Shown: positions 25,567-34,118 of the stretch, in pieces | Layout of the letters: each line of letters opens with the position of its first letter | Numbering within the stretch: position 1 is the stretch's first letter | NCBI RefSeq assembly: GCF_038397775.1 | Contig: NZ_CP151650.1 | Location: forward strand, 4,526,001 to 4,590,000 | Length of the DNA stretch: 64,000 bases | Direction of reading: 5' to 3' | Source of the DNA: Pseudomonas sp. RC10 | GTDB taxonomy: Bacteria; Pseudomonadota; Gammaproteobacteria; Pseudomonadales; Pseudomonadaceae | Translations under genes and position numbers: made by a program | Notes under the pieces: model-generated | The model's input: the letters and a program-made list of their open reading frames with translations, nothing else | Database searches by the model: none | Told to the model about the DNA's origin: nothing

Positions 25567-26958
25567 TCACTGCAACTGCGCCAGCGCCTTGCGAAACAGC
25601 GGCGGCACGCCCTGCCCCAACCGGACGCTGTTGTCGTCCTGACGCAGGATGTCCATGCGCGTCAGCCATGCCTCGAACTCCGGCGCCGGGCGCAAGCCAA
25701 TGGTCTTGCGTGCGTACAGCGCGTCGTGGAACGAGGTGGTCTGGTAGTTGAGCATCACGTCGTCGGAGCCGGGAATGCCCATGATGAAGTTGATCCCGGC
25801 GACCCCGAGCAGCGTCAGCAGCACGTCCATGTCGTCCTGATCGGCTTCGGCGTGGTTGGTGTAGCAAATGTCGCAGCCCATCGGCACGCCCAGCAGCTTG
25901 CCGCAGAAGTGGTCTTCAAGCCCGGCGCGAATGATTTGCTTGCCGTTGTACAGGTATTCCGGGCCGATGAAGCCGACCACGGTGTTGACCAGAAACGGGT
26001 TGAAATGCCGGGCCACGGCGTAGGCGCGGGTCTCGCAGGTCTGCTGATCGACGCCATGGTGTGCGTTGGCCGACAGCGCGCTGCCTTGCCCGGTCTCGAA
26101 ATACATCAAGTTATTGCCCAGCGTCCCGCGCTTCAAACTCAGCCCCGCTTCGTAGCCTTCGCGCAGGATTTCCAGGCTGATGCCGAAGCCGCTGTTGGCC
26201 GCTTCGGTGCCCGCGATGGACTGAAACACCAGGTCCAGCGGCACGCCTTTTTCAATCGCCGCCACCGATGAGGTAACGTGGGTCAGCACGCAGGACTGGG
26301 TGGGAATCTCGTAGTGACGGATCACGCCGTCGAGCATTTTCAGCAATTCGGTGATGGCGCTGATGCTGTCGGTGGCCGGGTTGATGCCGATCATGGCGTC
26401 GCCGTTGCCGTACAGCAGGCCGTCGAGGACGCTGGCGGCGATGCCGGCCGGATCGTCCGTCGGATGGTTGGGCTGCAAGCGGGTCGACATCCGCCCGCGC
26501 AGGCCCACGGTGTTGCGGAAACGGGTGACGACGCGGATCTTCTGCGACACCAGCACCAAGTCCTGCACGCGCATGATCTTCGACACCGCCGCGACCATTT
26601 CCGGTGTCAGCCCCGGCGCCAGCGCCTTGAGGCTGGCCTCGGTGGCGTCGTCCCCCAACAGCCAGTCACGAAAGCTGCCGACGGTCAGGTGACTGACTGT
26701 CGAGAAGGCCGCCAGATCGTGAGTGTCCACGATCAGCCGGGTCACTTCGTCCTGTTCGTAAGGGATCAACGCTTCGTTGAGGAAGCGCTTGAGCGGCACG
26801 TCGGCCAGGGCCATTTGCGCCGCCGCGCGCTCGGCATCGCTGGTGGCGGCGACTTCGGCCAGGAAGTCGCCGGAGCGTGCGGGGCTGGCCTTGGCCATGA
26901 GCTCCCGCAGGCTGTCGAAACGCCAGACCATGCCACCGATGCTGTGGGAAAAACTCAT
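25567..26958 (-). CDS. eutB: ethanolamine ammonia-lyase large subunit
   Basis: The 463-residue protein is the catalytic heavy chain, a TIM barrel that holds the substrate above adenosylcobalamin. Family stretches include LMAKASPARSGD near the start, LQPNHPTDDPAGIAASV, GDAMIGINPATDS, HVTSSVAAIEKGVPLDLVFQSIAGTE and FIMGIPGSDDVMLNYQTTSFHD. The length is normal. It lies between the permease gene (30 bases upstream) and eutC (12 bases downstream), forming a three-gene operon. The cofactor must come from cobalamin genes elsewhere; no cobalamin riboswitch is visible upstream. Confidence 0.96.
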   Translation of the reverse strand: MSFSHSIGGMVWRFDSLRELMAKASPARSGDFLAEVAATSDAERAAAQMALADVPLKRFLNEALIPYEQDEVTRLIVDTHDLAAFSTVSHLTVGSFRDWLLGDDATEASLKALAPGLTPEMVAAVSKIMRVQDLVLVSQKIRVVTRFRNTVGLRGRMSTRLQPNHPTDDPAGIAASVLDGLLYGNGDAMIGINPATDSISAITELLKMLDGVIRHYEIPTQSCVLTHVTSSVAAIEKGVPLDLVFQSIAGTEAANSGFGISLEILREGYEAGLSLKRGTLGNNLMYFETGQGSALSANAHHGVDQQTCETRAYAVARHFNPFLVNTVVGFIGPEYLYNGKQIIRAGLEDHFCGKLLGVPMGCDICYTNHAEADQDDMDVLLTLLGVAGINFIMGIPGSDDVMLNYQTTSFHDALYARKTIGLRPAPEFEAWLTRMDILRQDDNSVRLGQGVPPLFRKALAQLQ

Positions 26959-26988
26959 CGCCCGCTTCCTCTCTCACTACCGAACGGA

Positions 26989-28341
26989 TTAACCCGCGAC
27001 CGCGACCACGGCGCCACGGCCACGCACCACTTTGCAGAACAGCGCACCCACGGCCATCAAGCCGATGAAGATGCCGCAGATGACCAGATTGAACCACACC
27101 ATCGCGATCAGACAGACCACCGCCAGCACCAGCGCAATGCCCGGCACGATGGGGTAGCCCGGCGCCCGGAAACTGCGTTCGAGGTTCGGCTCGCTACGAC
27201 GCAGTTTGAACAGGCTGAGCATGCTGACGATGTACATCACAATAGCGCCAAACACCGACATGGTGATCATCGCCGCGGTCAGGGTCATGCCTTGCAGATT
27301 GACCAGACCGTCGCTGAGGATCGCCAGAATCCCGATCACGCCGCCCGCCAGAATGGCACGGTGTGGCGTCTGGAAACGTGACAATTTGGCCAGGCTCGCT
27401 GGCAGGAAACCTGCGCGGGCCAGGGCGAAGAACTGACGGGAGTAGCCCAGAATGATGCCGTGGAAGCTTGCCACCAGACCGAACAGGCCGATCCACACCA
27501 GCATGTGCATCCAGTTGGAGTTGTTGCCGACCACGGCTTTCATCGCCTGAGGCAACGGGTCGTTGATGTTCGACAGTGCGCGCCAGTCGCCCACGCCACC
27601 GGCGAAGATCATCACGCCAATCGCCAGCACCACCAGCGTCAGAATGCCCGCCACGTAAGCGCGAGGGATGGTGCGCTTCGGGTCCTTGGCTTCTTCGGCG
27701 GCCATGGCGGCGCCTTCGATGGCGAGGAAGAACCAGATCGCGAACGGGATCGCCGCGAAGATGCCGCTGATCGCGGGCAGGCTGAACGTGTCGGAACCGG
27801 CCCAGCCGCCCAGCACGAAGTTGCTGAAGCTGAAGCCTGGCGCGACGACGCCCATGAACACCAGCAACTCGGCGACGGCCAGCACCGTCACCACCAGCTC
27901 AAAGGTAGCGGCGATGCTGACGCCGAGGATGTTCAGGGTCATGAACACGATGTACGCGCCGATGGCCGCGACTCTCGGGTCCAGCGACGGGTATTGCACG
28001 TTGAGGTAGGCACCGATGGCCATGGCGATGGCCGGGGGCGCGAAAACGAATTCGATCAACGTCGCGAGGCCCGCGATCATCCCGCCGGTCACGCCGAACG
28101 CCCGCAGGCTGTAGGCGAACGGGCCGCCCGCGTTCGGGATTGCGGTGGTCAGTTCAGTGAAGCTGAAAATGAAACAGGTGTACATCACCGCCACCATCAG
28201 CGTGGTGACCAGAAACCCCAGGGTGCCAGCGGTGCCCCAGCCGTAGCTCCAGCCGAAATACTCGCCGGAAATCACCAGGCCCACGGCCAATCCCCACAGG
28301 TGCAGGGTTCCCAATGTCGGTTTGAGTTGTGTAACAGTCAT
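26989..28341 (-). CDS. ethanolamine permease-type amino acid permease
   Basis: The 450-residue protein is an APC-superfamily permease with about twelve helices. It begins LGTLHLWGLAVGLVISGEYFGWSYGWGTAGT, the opening of the ethanolamine permease group, and has FSFTELTTAIPNAGGPFAYSLRAFG and VEFV-FAPPAIAMAIG in the substrate core. As first gene of the eut operon it most likely imports ethanolamine. The ATG at 28341 is taken over a longer in-frame start at 28482 because the family begins here and a GGGGTG lies upstream. Confidence 0.9.
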   Translation of the reverse strand: MTVTQLKPTLGTLHLWGLAVGLVISGEYFGWSYGWGTAGTLGFLVTTLMVAVMYTCFIFSFTELTTAIPNAGGPFAYSLRAFGVTGGMIAGLATLIEFVFAPPAIAMAIGAYLNVQYPSLDPRVAAIGAYIVFMTLNILGVSIAATFELVVTVLAVAELLVFMGVVAPGFSFSNFVLGGWAGSDTFSLPAISGIFAAIPFAIWFFLAIEGAAMAAEEAKDPKRTIPRAYVAGILTLVVLAIGVMIFAGGVGDWRALSNINDPLPQAMKAVVGNNSNWMHMLVWIGLFGLVASFHGIILGYSRQFFALARAGFLPASLAKLSRFQTPHRAILAGGVIGILAILSDGLVNLQGMTLTAAMITMSVFGAIVMYIVSMLSLFKLRRSEPNLERSFRAPGYPIVPGIALVLAVVCLIAMVWFNLVICGIFIGLMAVGALFCKVVRGRGAVVAVAG

Positions 28342-28812
28342 GTGCGTGCACCCCGGTAGCCAATCGACGGAATTTGCCTGACGTCGAGCATAGCCACAGG
28401 TTTGCGGCCAAGGCTTGACCCTGCAGCGCGCGGTTTGTCGTGTGCGGTCAAGTTTTCCGGCTATTGGCACGGGATGCGCCATGCTGGCGCGCGTTGAGCG
28501 CGGTTTGCTTTATCTCGGGTCATGTTTGACGGGGTTGGGTGGCACCTCAGTACCCATTGGGGTGGGTCGATGGGTAGCAGCTACTGAGCAGCGCATCGAT
28601 TCTCAACCCGTTACACCTGAGTAGGAGTGAGCTTGCTCGCGATGACGTCGGTACATCCAATGCACCTTTAGCGTTCGTCCGATAGCTATCGCGAGCGAGC
28701 TCACTCCTACAGGTTCGTCAGCGGATTGCTAAAGGTATTGGCATTCATCCGTAACAAGGTACGACATTTGCTTGAATGAAATTCATACAGACCCTGAAGG
28801 CCGCTCACGTCC
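28342..28812. promoter_or_regulatory. divergent region between permease and AraC regulator, with REP pair
   Basis: This 471-base stretch contains no gene. The first 270 bases upstream of the permease likely hold the eut promoter, but I recognise no named operator. A REP pair at 28621-28710 (GTAGGAGTGAGCTTGCTCGCGA mirrored by TCGCGAGCGAGCTCACTCCTAC) follows. The last 100 bases before the AraC gene are AT-richer and may carry its promoter. Confidence 0.55.
28621..28710. repeat. REP inverted pair
   Basis: GTAGGAGTGAGCTTGCTCGCGAT on the left and its near-perfect inverse ATCGCGAGCGAGCTCACTCCTAC on the right flank about 45 bases. The same GAGTGAGCTTGC type occurs at 52.7 kb. Confidence 0.85.
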
Positions 28813-29871
28813 ATGCTTCAGACCCTCATTCCGCAGGCCACGCCGAACACCTCCCCCGCCAGCAATCGCGGGGTGTTGTCGGCTGCCGCCAACGGTCTGG
28901 ACGGGTTCATCGTGCAGCATGGCGGTGATCTGGATCGGGTGTTCGGCCGCTCCGGCATCGACCCCGAACAACTGCTGCACCCGACCCTCAGCCTGCCCCT
29001 CACCAACTATTGCAAGGTGCTGGAGGAAGCGGCTCGGCAAACGGGCTGCGACAATTTCGGCCTGCGCTATGGCCAGCAGTTCCAGCCACAGGCGTTGGGT
29101 TTGCTGGGCTACATCGGGCTGTGTTCGCCGACGCTGGAAGCCGCGCTGATCAACTTTTCCGAGGCCTTCCCCTTTCACCAACACAGCACGCTGATCGAGC
29201 TGGTGGATCAGGGCGAGTGTTACCGCTTCGATTATCAGGTGCGGCATGGCGCAATTCACGAACGTCGCCAGGACGCCGAGCTAACCATGGGCATGGCGTT
29301 GAACCTGGTGCGCCATGTGTTGGGGCCTGACTGGGCGCCTCGGCAAGTGGCCTTCGAACACGCAAGGCCGCAGGACTGGCACGAACACCGCGACGTGTTT
29401 CACGCCGACGTGCAGTTCGCCCAAGGCTGCAATTCGCTGCTGATTCCCAAATCAGAATTGATCGGCAAGACGATGCCCGGCAGCGATCCGATTCTGCTGA
29501 TGTTGATCAAGGACGCGATTCGCCAACTGGGAGACAACGGCAGCGAAACCACGCTGCTGGAACGCGCCCGACAGACCATCCTCGCCACCCTGCACTTGGG
29601 TGAGCCTGCCCTTGACGAGATCGCCCACAATCTGGGCCTGTCGGAATGGGCGCTGCAACGCAAACTGCGCGACCACGGTTTGAGCTTCACTCAACTGGTG
29701 GACCAGATCCGCCAGGAAACCGCCCTCGCCCACCTCAAGCAGCAAAGCCTCAGCGTCACCCAACTCGCCTCGCTGCTGGGCTACTCTGAAACCAGCGCCT
29801 TCTCGCGAGCGTTCAAGCGCTGGTTTGGGGTGAGTCCGAAGCAGTGGCGTGGGGCTCAGTCGGTTTCCTGA
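28813..29871 (+). CDS. AraC-family transcriptional regulator
   Basis: The 352-residue protein has an N-terminal arabinose-binding-like domain of the PF12625 type (FGLRYGQQFQPQALGLLGYIGLCSPTLEAAL near residues 75-105) and a C-terminal AraC helix-turn-helix pair from about 265 (LDEIAHNLGLSEWALQRKLRDHGLSFTQLVDQIR and VTQLASLLGYSETSAFSRAFKRWFGVSPKQWR). It is divergent from the ethanolamine permease, so it probably activates the eut operon in response to ethanolamine or a related signal; this is by position. The ATG at 28813 has only a weak GAAGG at 12 bases. Confidence 0.85.
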   Translation: MLQTLIPQATPNTSPASNRGVLSAAANGLDGFIVQHGGDLDRVFGRSGIDPEQLLHPTLSLPLTNYCKVLEEAARQTGCDNFGLRYGQQFQPQALGLLGYIGLCSPTLEAALINFSEAFPFHQHSTLIELVDQGECYRFDYQVRHGAIHERRQDAELTMGMALNLVRHVLGPDWAPRQVAFEHARPQDWHEHRDVFHADVQFAQGCNSLLIPKSELIGKTMPGSDPILLMLIKDAIRQLGDNGSETTLLERARQTILATLHLGEPALDEIAHNLGLSEWALQRKLRDHGLSFTQLVDQIRQETALAHLKQQSLSVTQLASLLGYSETSAFSRAFKRWFGVSPKQWRGAQSVS

Positions 29872-30051
29872 TTCCGCTCAAACACCTATTTTGAACTCCA
29901 TACGATGTGATTCTGGCCGCAGGCCGTGGGAGCTGGCTTGCCTGCGATCTGGCGCGAAGCGGCAGCAAACCCTACAACCCCATCTGCCTCGCACACTGAA
30001 TATCCCCATTTTGCTGCCGGTCCCCGGCAGATCGCAGGCAAGCCAGCTCCT
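29872..30051. repeat. REP pair, right member split by the IS110 element
   Basis: A full REP starts at about 29909 (TTCTGGCCGCAGGCCGTGGG and GAGCTGGCTTGCCTGCGATC). Its inverted partner begins near 30021 and runs GATCGCAGGCAAGCCAGCTCCT to 30051, where it stops. The missing remainder, ACGGCCTTCGGCCAGA, is found at 31278, directly after the insertion element. Joining the two pieces restores the standard REP. Confidence 0.85.
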
Positions 30052-30084
30052 TGTATCTCGACTCTGGCGTTTCATCGCGCCATA

Positions 30085-30250
30085 GTTCTCGACTGATCAT
30101 CGAGGGAGAGCCGGGAAGCTGTTCAGCTCCTAAGGCCTCAGAGCTTACAAAGTAGATAGAGCTCCGGTTCTCCAACCTCACTCGAAAAGTCCGAACGGTA
30201 TCCAGTGCGCGCCTTCGGCGTGAGCACGCATGTACAAGGCAGGACCGGGT
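30085..30250 (+). ncRNA. IS110 bridge RNA with target- and donor-binding loops
   Basis: The left end folds into three stem-loops. A short hairpin CTCGA/TCGAG (30088-30104) is followed by the target loop: stem GGAGAGCCGG (30105-30114) with CCGGTTCTCC (30164-30173). Inside, CAGCTCCT at 30124-30131 is identical to the target left of the insertion (30044-30051), and GTAG at 30152-30155 complements CTAC across the right junction. The donor loop has ACGGTATC at 30195-30202, identical to the element's right end (31269-31276), and TACAAG at 30233-30238, complementary to CTTGTA at the left junction (30050-30055), separated by the GTGCGCGCC-TTC-GGCGT-GAGCAC hairpin. This matches the published bridge RNA logic of IS621. 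RNA ends are approximate. Confidence 0.82.
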
Positions 30251-30288
30251 GACGCGATGATCGTGTGCAATCGACTCTGGAGAGCGCC

Positions 30289-31260
30289 ATGTCTGCTTTT
30301 GTTGGCATCGATATCGCCAAAAACTCATTTGATATCGCCACCCCGCTGGATAACGGGAAGTTCAGGACCAAAGCCAGGCTGGCCAATAATCCCAAGGGTT
30401 ATCAGGTGCTGCTCGACTGGCTTACCACCCACTCCGAGCCCCATGCCTGGGTCGTGATGGAAGCCACCAGCGTCTACCACCAGGGCGTTGCTGATTGCCT
30501 TCACGCTCACGGATACCGGGTGTGCATCGTCAACCCTGCGATCCTCCACCAGTACGGCAAGGATGAGCTGCGCCGGGTCAAAACCGACAAGGCCGATGCA
30601 AAGCTGATCGCCCGCTATGCGCAAGACAAGCACACCAGACTGCGCGAGTGGGTGCCGGAGCCCGCGCCACGTCGGCGCTTGCGCGCGTTGGTGCGTCGAC
30701 TGGAAGATTTGCAGGAAATTCAGCAGATGGAAAGCAATCGTCTGGATGTCGCCGAAGACAAGGTCAAAGCGTCGATCGAGTCGGTGATCAGCCACGTCAA
30801 GCAACAGATCGACGAGACCAGGAAAGCGATCAAAGACAATATTGACGACGATCCTGACCTGCGCCAGAAGCGCGATCTGATCGTGACCATCGACGGGCTG
30901 GGGGATACGACCGCAGCGCTGATCCTGGCCGAACTCGGCGACCCATTGGATTACAAGGGCCCCAAATCTATCGTTGCCTTTGCGGGCCTGGACCCACGTT
31001 GTGCTAGCTCGGGAGAGTCGGTAGGCCCGACCCATATATCCAAAACCGGCTCGAAAAGGCTGCGCGCCGGGCTTTACATGCCAGGCATGGCTGGCCTAAA
31101 GCACAACGCGGTGTTGCGAGAGCTAAAGACCCGGATGCGCGCCAATGGGAAAGCCCCAAAAGAGATCATCTGTGCAGCAATGCGAAAGCTGCTGCATCTG
31201 GTCTATGGCGTGCTGAAATCGGGCAAGCCGTTCGACGCAGAAATTGCGCTTGCCCGGTGA
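30289..31260 (+). CDS. IS110-family transposase (bridge-RNA-guided recombinase)
   Basis: The 323-residue protein begins FVGIDIAKNSFDIA, the first acidic position of the RuvC-like DEDD domain of IS110 transposases, with further conserved stretches VVMEATSVYHQGVADCLHAHGYRVCIVNPA and RVKTDKADAKLIARYA. The C-terminal Transposase_20 domain (about 205-300) has IDGLGDTTAALILAELGD, AFAGLDPR and TGSKRLRAGLYMPGM, including the catalytic serine region. The ATG follows GGAGAG. The start is 237 bases from the left end, which is typical of the IS110 rather than the IS1111 group. It inserts circular element DNA at CT-centred sites specified by the bridge RNA. Confidence 0.95.
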   Translation: MSAFVGIDIAKNSFDIATPLDNGKFRTKARLANNPKGYQVLLDWLTTHSEPHAWVVMEATSVYHQGVADCLHAHGYRVCIVNPAILHQYGKDELRRVKTDKADAKLIARYAQDKHTRLREWVPEPAPRRRLRALVRRLEDLQEIQQMESNRLDVAEDKVKASIESVISHVKQQIDETRKAIKDNIDDDPDLRQKRDLIVTIDGLGDTTAALILAELGDPLDYKGPKSIVAFAGLDPRCASSGESVGPTHISKTGSKRLRAGLYMPGMAGLKHNAVLRELKTRMRANGKAPKEIICAAMRKLLHLVYGVLKSGKPFDAEIALAR

Positions 31261-31324
31261 TGGGCAAGACGGTATCTACGGCCTTCGGCCAGAGGCAGAC
31301 CCTGTCAGGTCAGACTATTTGTCA

Positions 31325-32686
31325 TCAACCCACCGGTCGTTGCAACACCAACCGCTGCAAACGCCCCATGCTCAAGAACGCCAGCGCACCCACCAATGCA
31401 TGCGCCGCCACCACGTACATCGCTCCGGAGAACGAGCCGGTGGACTGCACGATGTAGCCGATCACGATCGGGGTGAAGATGCCCGACAGGTTGCCGAACA
31501 TGTTAAACAAGCCGCCCGCCATCCCGGTGATTTCCTTGGGCGAGGTGTCGGACACCAGCGTCCAGTCCACCGCGACCACGCCTTTGCCGAAGATCGCCAG
31601 CGACATCAGGATCGTCACGACCCACATCGATTCGGTGAAGTTGCAGAACACCAGCGTCGCGCCCATGGTCATGCCGCACACCAGCGGAATCTTGCGCGCC
31701 ACCGACAGCGAGAAACCCTTGCGGATCAGGTAATCGCACACCGCCCCGCCGCACAACGCGCCGAGCAGGCCGCAGATGCCGGGGATCGCCGCAATAGCGC
31801 CCGCTTCCATGATGTTCAGCCCGCGTCCTTTCACCAGGTACACCGGAAACCACGTCAGGAAGAAATACTGCAGTGAGGTGTCGCAGTATTTGCCCAAATA
31901 AATCGACCACATCATCGGGCTTTTCAACAGCACTTTCAGGTCCGAAAAACGGGGCACGAACGCGCCCTTTTCCTTCGGTTTGTCCATGTCCACCTGAGCG
32001 CCGCCTTCACGCAGGTGCTCCAGTTCGGCGCGGTTGACCGAGGGGTGTTCGGTCGGGGTTTTCACGAACTTGAACCAGATCAGGCTGACCACGATCCCCA
32101 GCCCGCCCATGAACCAGTACACGTGCTCCCAGCCGTAGCGATGGGCGATGAAACCCATGGCCGGCGCCAGCAGCACCACCGACATGTACATCGACGAGTT
32201 GAAGATCACCGTCGCCAGTCCGCGTTCCTGCAACGGAAACCATGCCGCAACAATGCGGCTGTTGGCGGGATAGACCGGCGCCTCGATCAGCCCCAGCAAA
32301 AAGCGCAGCACGAACAACGTGCCAATGGCGACCGGCACCGAGAAGAAGCCGATCATGCCCTGCGCGACGGTGATGGTGGACCAGAGAAACAACGACAGCC
32401 CGTAGACGCGCACCGAGCCGAACTTGTCGAGCAGCCAGCCGCCTGGCAACTGCCCGAGCACATAGGCCCAGGCGAACGCCGAGAACATGTAGCCCAGGGT
32501 GACGGAGTTGATGCCCAGCACTTCAGTCAGTGCGGAGCCTGTGATCGACAGCGTGGCGCGGTCGCCGACGTTGATCGCGGTGACGATGAACAGCATCGCG
32601 AGGATGCCGAAACGCACTTTGCTGCGCACGGCGGTTGCAGCACCCGCAGCCGAAGCGGCCGCGCTGGCGGTGTTGGAATGTTCCAC
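31325..32686 (-). CDS. MFS permease for glucarate/galactarate-type sugar acids (GudP-like)
   Basis: The 453-residue protein has about twelve helices and belongs to the anion:cation symporter branch. FIVTAINVGDRATLSITGSAL, AWAYVLGQLPGGWLLDKFGS and FLLGLIEAPVYPANSRIVAAWFP are the usual ACS signatures, and the close match in wording is to D-glucarate/galactarate permeases. It is 94 bases downstream of the galactarate/talarate dehydratase gene on the same strand, so it should bring in the dehydratase substrate by proton symport. The IS110 element ends 47 bases beyond its stop codon without disturbing it. Confidence 0.88.
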   Translation of the reverse strand: MEHSNTASAAASAAGAATAVRSKVRFGILAMLFIVTAINVGDRATLSITGSALTEVLGINSVTLGYMFSAFAWAYVLGQLPGGWLLDKFGSVRVYGLSLFLWSTITVAQGMIGFFSVPVAIGTLFVLRFLLGLIEAPVYPANSRIVAAWFPLQERGLATVIFNSSMYMSVVLLAPAMGFIAHRYGWEHVYWFMGGLGIVVSLIWFKFVKTPTEHPSVNRAELEHLREGGAQVDMDKPKEKGAFVPRFSDLKVLLKSPMMWSIYLGKYCDTSLQYFFLTWFPVYLVKGRGLNIMEAGAIAAIPGICGLLGALCGGAVCDYLIRKGFSLSVARKIPLVCGMTMGATLVFCNFTESMWVVTILMSLAIFGKGVVAVDWTLVSDTSPKEITGMAGGLFNMFGNLSGIFTPIVIGYIVQSTGSFSGAMYVVAAHALVGALAFLSMGRLQRLVLQRPVG

Positions 32687-32779
32687 ATGAAAGCCCTCAT
32701 TTTGTTGTTATAGATCGGCCACAAGAGCGCCCCGTGGGGAGGCGCTCCCGGTCATGCACACACGGTGTTCGCTGATGAA

Positions 32780-33940
32780 TCAGGGGCGGGAACCGACCTC
32801 GGCGGTTTGCGCGGTCCAGGCATTGACCTGTTCACTCAACGACAGCCCGAGGCCCGGACGGGTCGGCACCAGCATCCGCCCGTTGCGGGTCTCCAGACGC
32901 TCGTTGAACAGCGGCTCCATCCATTCGAAATGCTCGACCCACGGCTCCGTCGGGTAGGCCGCCGCGAGGTGCACGTGCAGCTCCATCGCGAAGTGCGGCG
33001 CAAGCATCAGCCCCGCCTGTTCGGCCATGCCCGCGACCTTGAGGTACGGCGTGATGCCGCCGACCCGAGGCGCGTCCGGCATCAGGAAATCGGCGCCACG
33101 TTTGTTGATGAACTCGGCGTGTTCGGCGACGCTGGTGAGCATTTCCCCGGTGGCGATGGGCGTGTCGAACTGCTGCGCCAGGGCGGCGTGGCCTTCGGCG
33201 TCGTAGCAGTCCAGCGGCTCTTCGATCCAGATCAGGTTGAATTCTTCGAAGCGGCGGCACATGCGCTGTGCGGTCGGGCGATCCCACTGCTGATTGGCGT
33301 CGACCATCAGCGGGAAGTCATCGCCAAGGTGCTTGCGAACTGTGGCCACGCGGTGCAGGTCGATGGCGCAATCCGGCTGGCCGACCTTGAGCTTGATCCC
33401 GCCGATGCCCTTCTCCCGCGATATGTCGGTGTTGTGCAGCAGTTGCTCCAGCGGCGTGTGCAGGAAGCCGCCCGAGGTGTTGTAGCAACGCACCGAATCG
33501 CGATGGGCGCCCAGCAAACGCGCCAGCGACAGGTTGGCGCGCTTGGCTTTCAGGTCCCACAGCGCCACGTCGAAGGCACCGATGGCCTGGGTCGACAAAC
33601 CGCTACGCCCCACCGACGCCCCGGCCCAGCAGAGTTTGGTCCACAGCTTGGCGATGTCGCTGGGGTTCTCGCCGATCAGCGCCGGGGCGATTTCCTTGGC
33701 GTGGGCAAACTGGCCGGGGCCGCCTGCCCGCTTCGAGTAACTGAACCCCATACCGCGATGGCCGTCGGTGGTCTCGATCTCGGCCACCAGGATGGCGATC
33801 TCGGTCATCGGCTTCTGCCGTCCGGTCAGCACCTTGGCGTCGCTGATGGGGTTGGCCAGCGGCAGGAATACCGAAGACACCTTGACCCATGCGATCTGGT
33901 CGTTATCGGAAGACGTGACGTTTTGTTGTTGTGTGAGCAT
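32780..33940 (-). CDS. L-talarate/galactarate dehydratase-like enolase-superfamily enzyme
   Basis: The 386-residue protein has the mandelate racemase fold. The N-terminal cap ends near FSYSKRAGG; the barrel has the KxK base in GIKLKVGQ (about residue 197), the metal ligands in VDANQQWDRP, WIEEPLD and TGEML, and the histidine of the His-Asp dyad in LAPHFAMELH. These fit talarate/galactarate dehydratase, which makes 5-keto-4-deoxyglucarate from galactarate and also epimerises L-talarate. Lysine-lysine and histidine on opposite faces are all present, so the enzyme looks active. The following permease and upstream LacI gene with operators support sugar-acid use. The exact acid sugar could differ. 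Confidence 0.85.
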   Translation of the reverse strand: MLTQQQNVTSSDNDQIAWVKVSSVFLPLANPISDAKVLTGRQKPMTEIAILVAEIETTDGHRGMGFSYSKRAGGPGQFAHAKEIAPALIGENPSDIAKLWTKLCWAGASVGRSGLSTQAIGAFDVALWDLKAKRANLSLARLLGAHRDSVRCYNTSGGFLHTPLEQLLHNTDISREKGIGGIKLKVGQPDCAIDLHRVATVRKHLGDDFPLMVDANQQWDRPTAQRMCRRFEEFNLIWIEEPLDCYDAEGHAALAQQFDTPIATGEMLTSVAEHAEFINKRGADFLMPDAPRVGGITPYLKVAGMAEQAGLMLAPHFAMELHVHLAAAYPTEPWVEHFEWMEPLFNERLETRNGRMLVPTRPGLGLSLSEQVNAWTAQTAEVGSRP

Positions 33941-34118
33941 TGGCAAGCGCCCCTGATTTGTCTGCAAAATCCGGTGATAGTGACTTTCATGATTGCGCAA
34001 TCATTTCAGCCGATAAAAAAAGTGATCCGCCTCGAACAGGCGATCACCATGAGCCGGATCTTACACTGATTGCGCAATCATTCAACAGTACGTTTGTCGG
34101 ACAATCGAAAAACGGGGT
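33941..34118 (-). promoter_or_regulatory. operator/promoter region of the dehydratase-permease operon with twin LacI-type palindromes
   Basis: ATGATTGCGCAATCAT at 33989-34004 and TGATTGCGCAATCA at 34067-34080 are perfect palindromes with the central CG step typical of LacI-family sites. Their centres are 77 bases apart, close to seven helical turns, which would permit DNA looping by a tetramer or two dimers. They lie upstream of the dehydratase start and downstream of the lacI stop. An intrinsic terminator for lacI sits between them. Confidence 0.8.
34014..34048 (-). terminator. intrinsic terminator of the lacI gene
   Basis: On the minus strand, GTGATCGCCT pairs with AGGCGGATCAC (one bulged base) around a 5-base loop and is followed by a run of seven T residues. 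It lies about 70 bases past the LacI stop codon and between the two palindromic operators, separating lacI from the dehydratase operon. Confidence 0.8.

Larger units (their letters stand above)
30052..31277 (+). mobile_element. complete IS110-family insertion sequence in a REP target
   Basis: The element is about 1226 bases, bounded on both sides by the dinucleotide CT (30050-30051 and 31276-31277). Removing it rejoins CAGCTCCT with ACGGCCTTCGGCCAGA, which equals the uninterrupted REP seen at 22.4 kb apart from small differences. There are no terminal inverted repeats and no evident target duplication beyond the CT core, as expected for the IS110 group. It has one transposase gene and a 237-base left non-coding end that folds as a bridge RNA. 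The open frame is intact, so the element looks functional. Confidence 0.9.

Noticed and set aside
28415..28624. A 69-codon frame upstream of the AraC gene
   Set aside because: No ribosome site, no resemblance, and it runs into a REP element.
30052..31277. IS1111-type assignment of the element
   Set aside because: The long non-coding end is upstream of the transposase and there are no sub-terminal inverted repeats, which fits the IS110 group.
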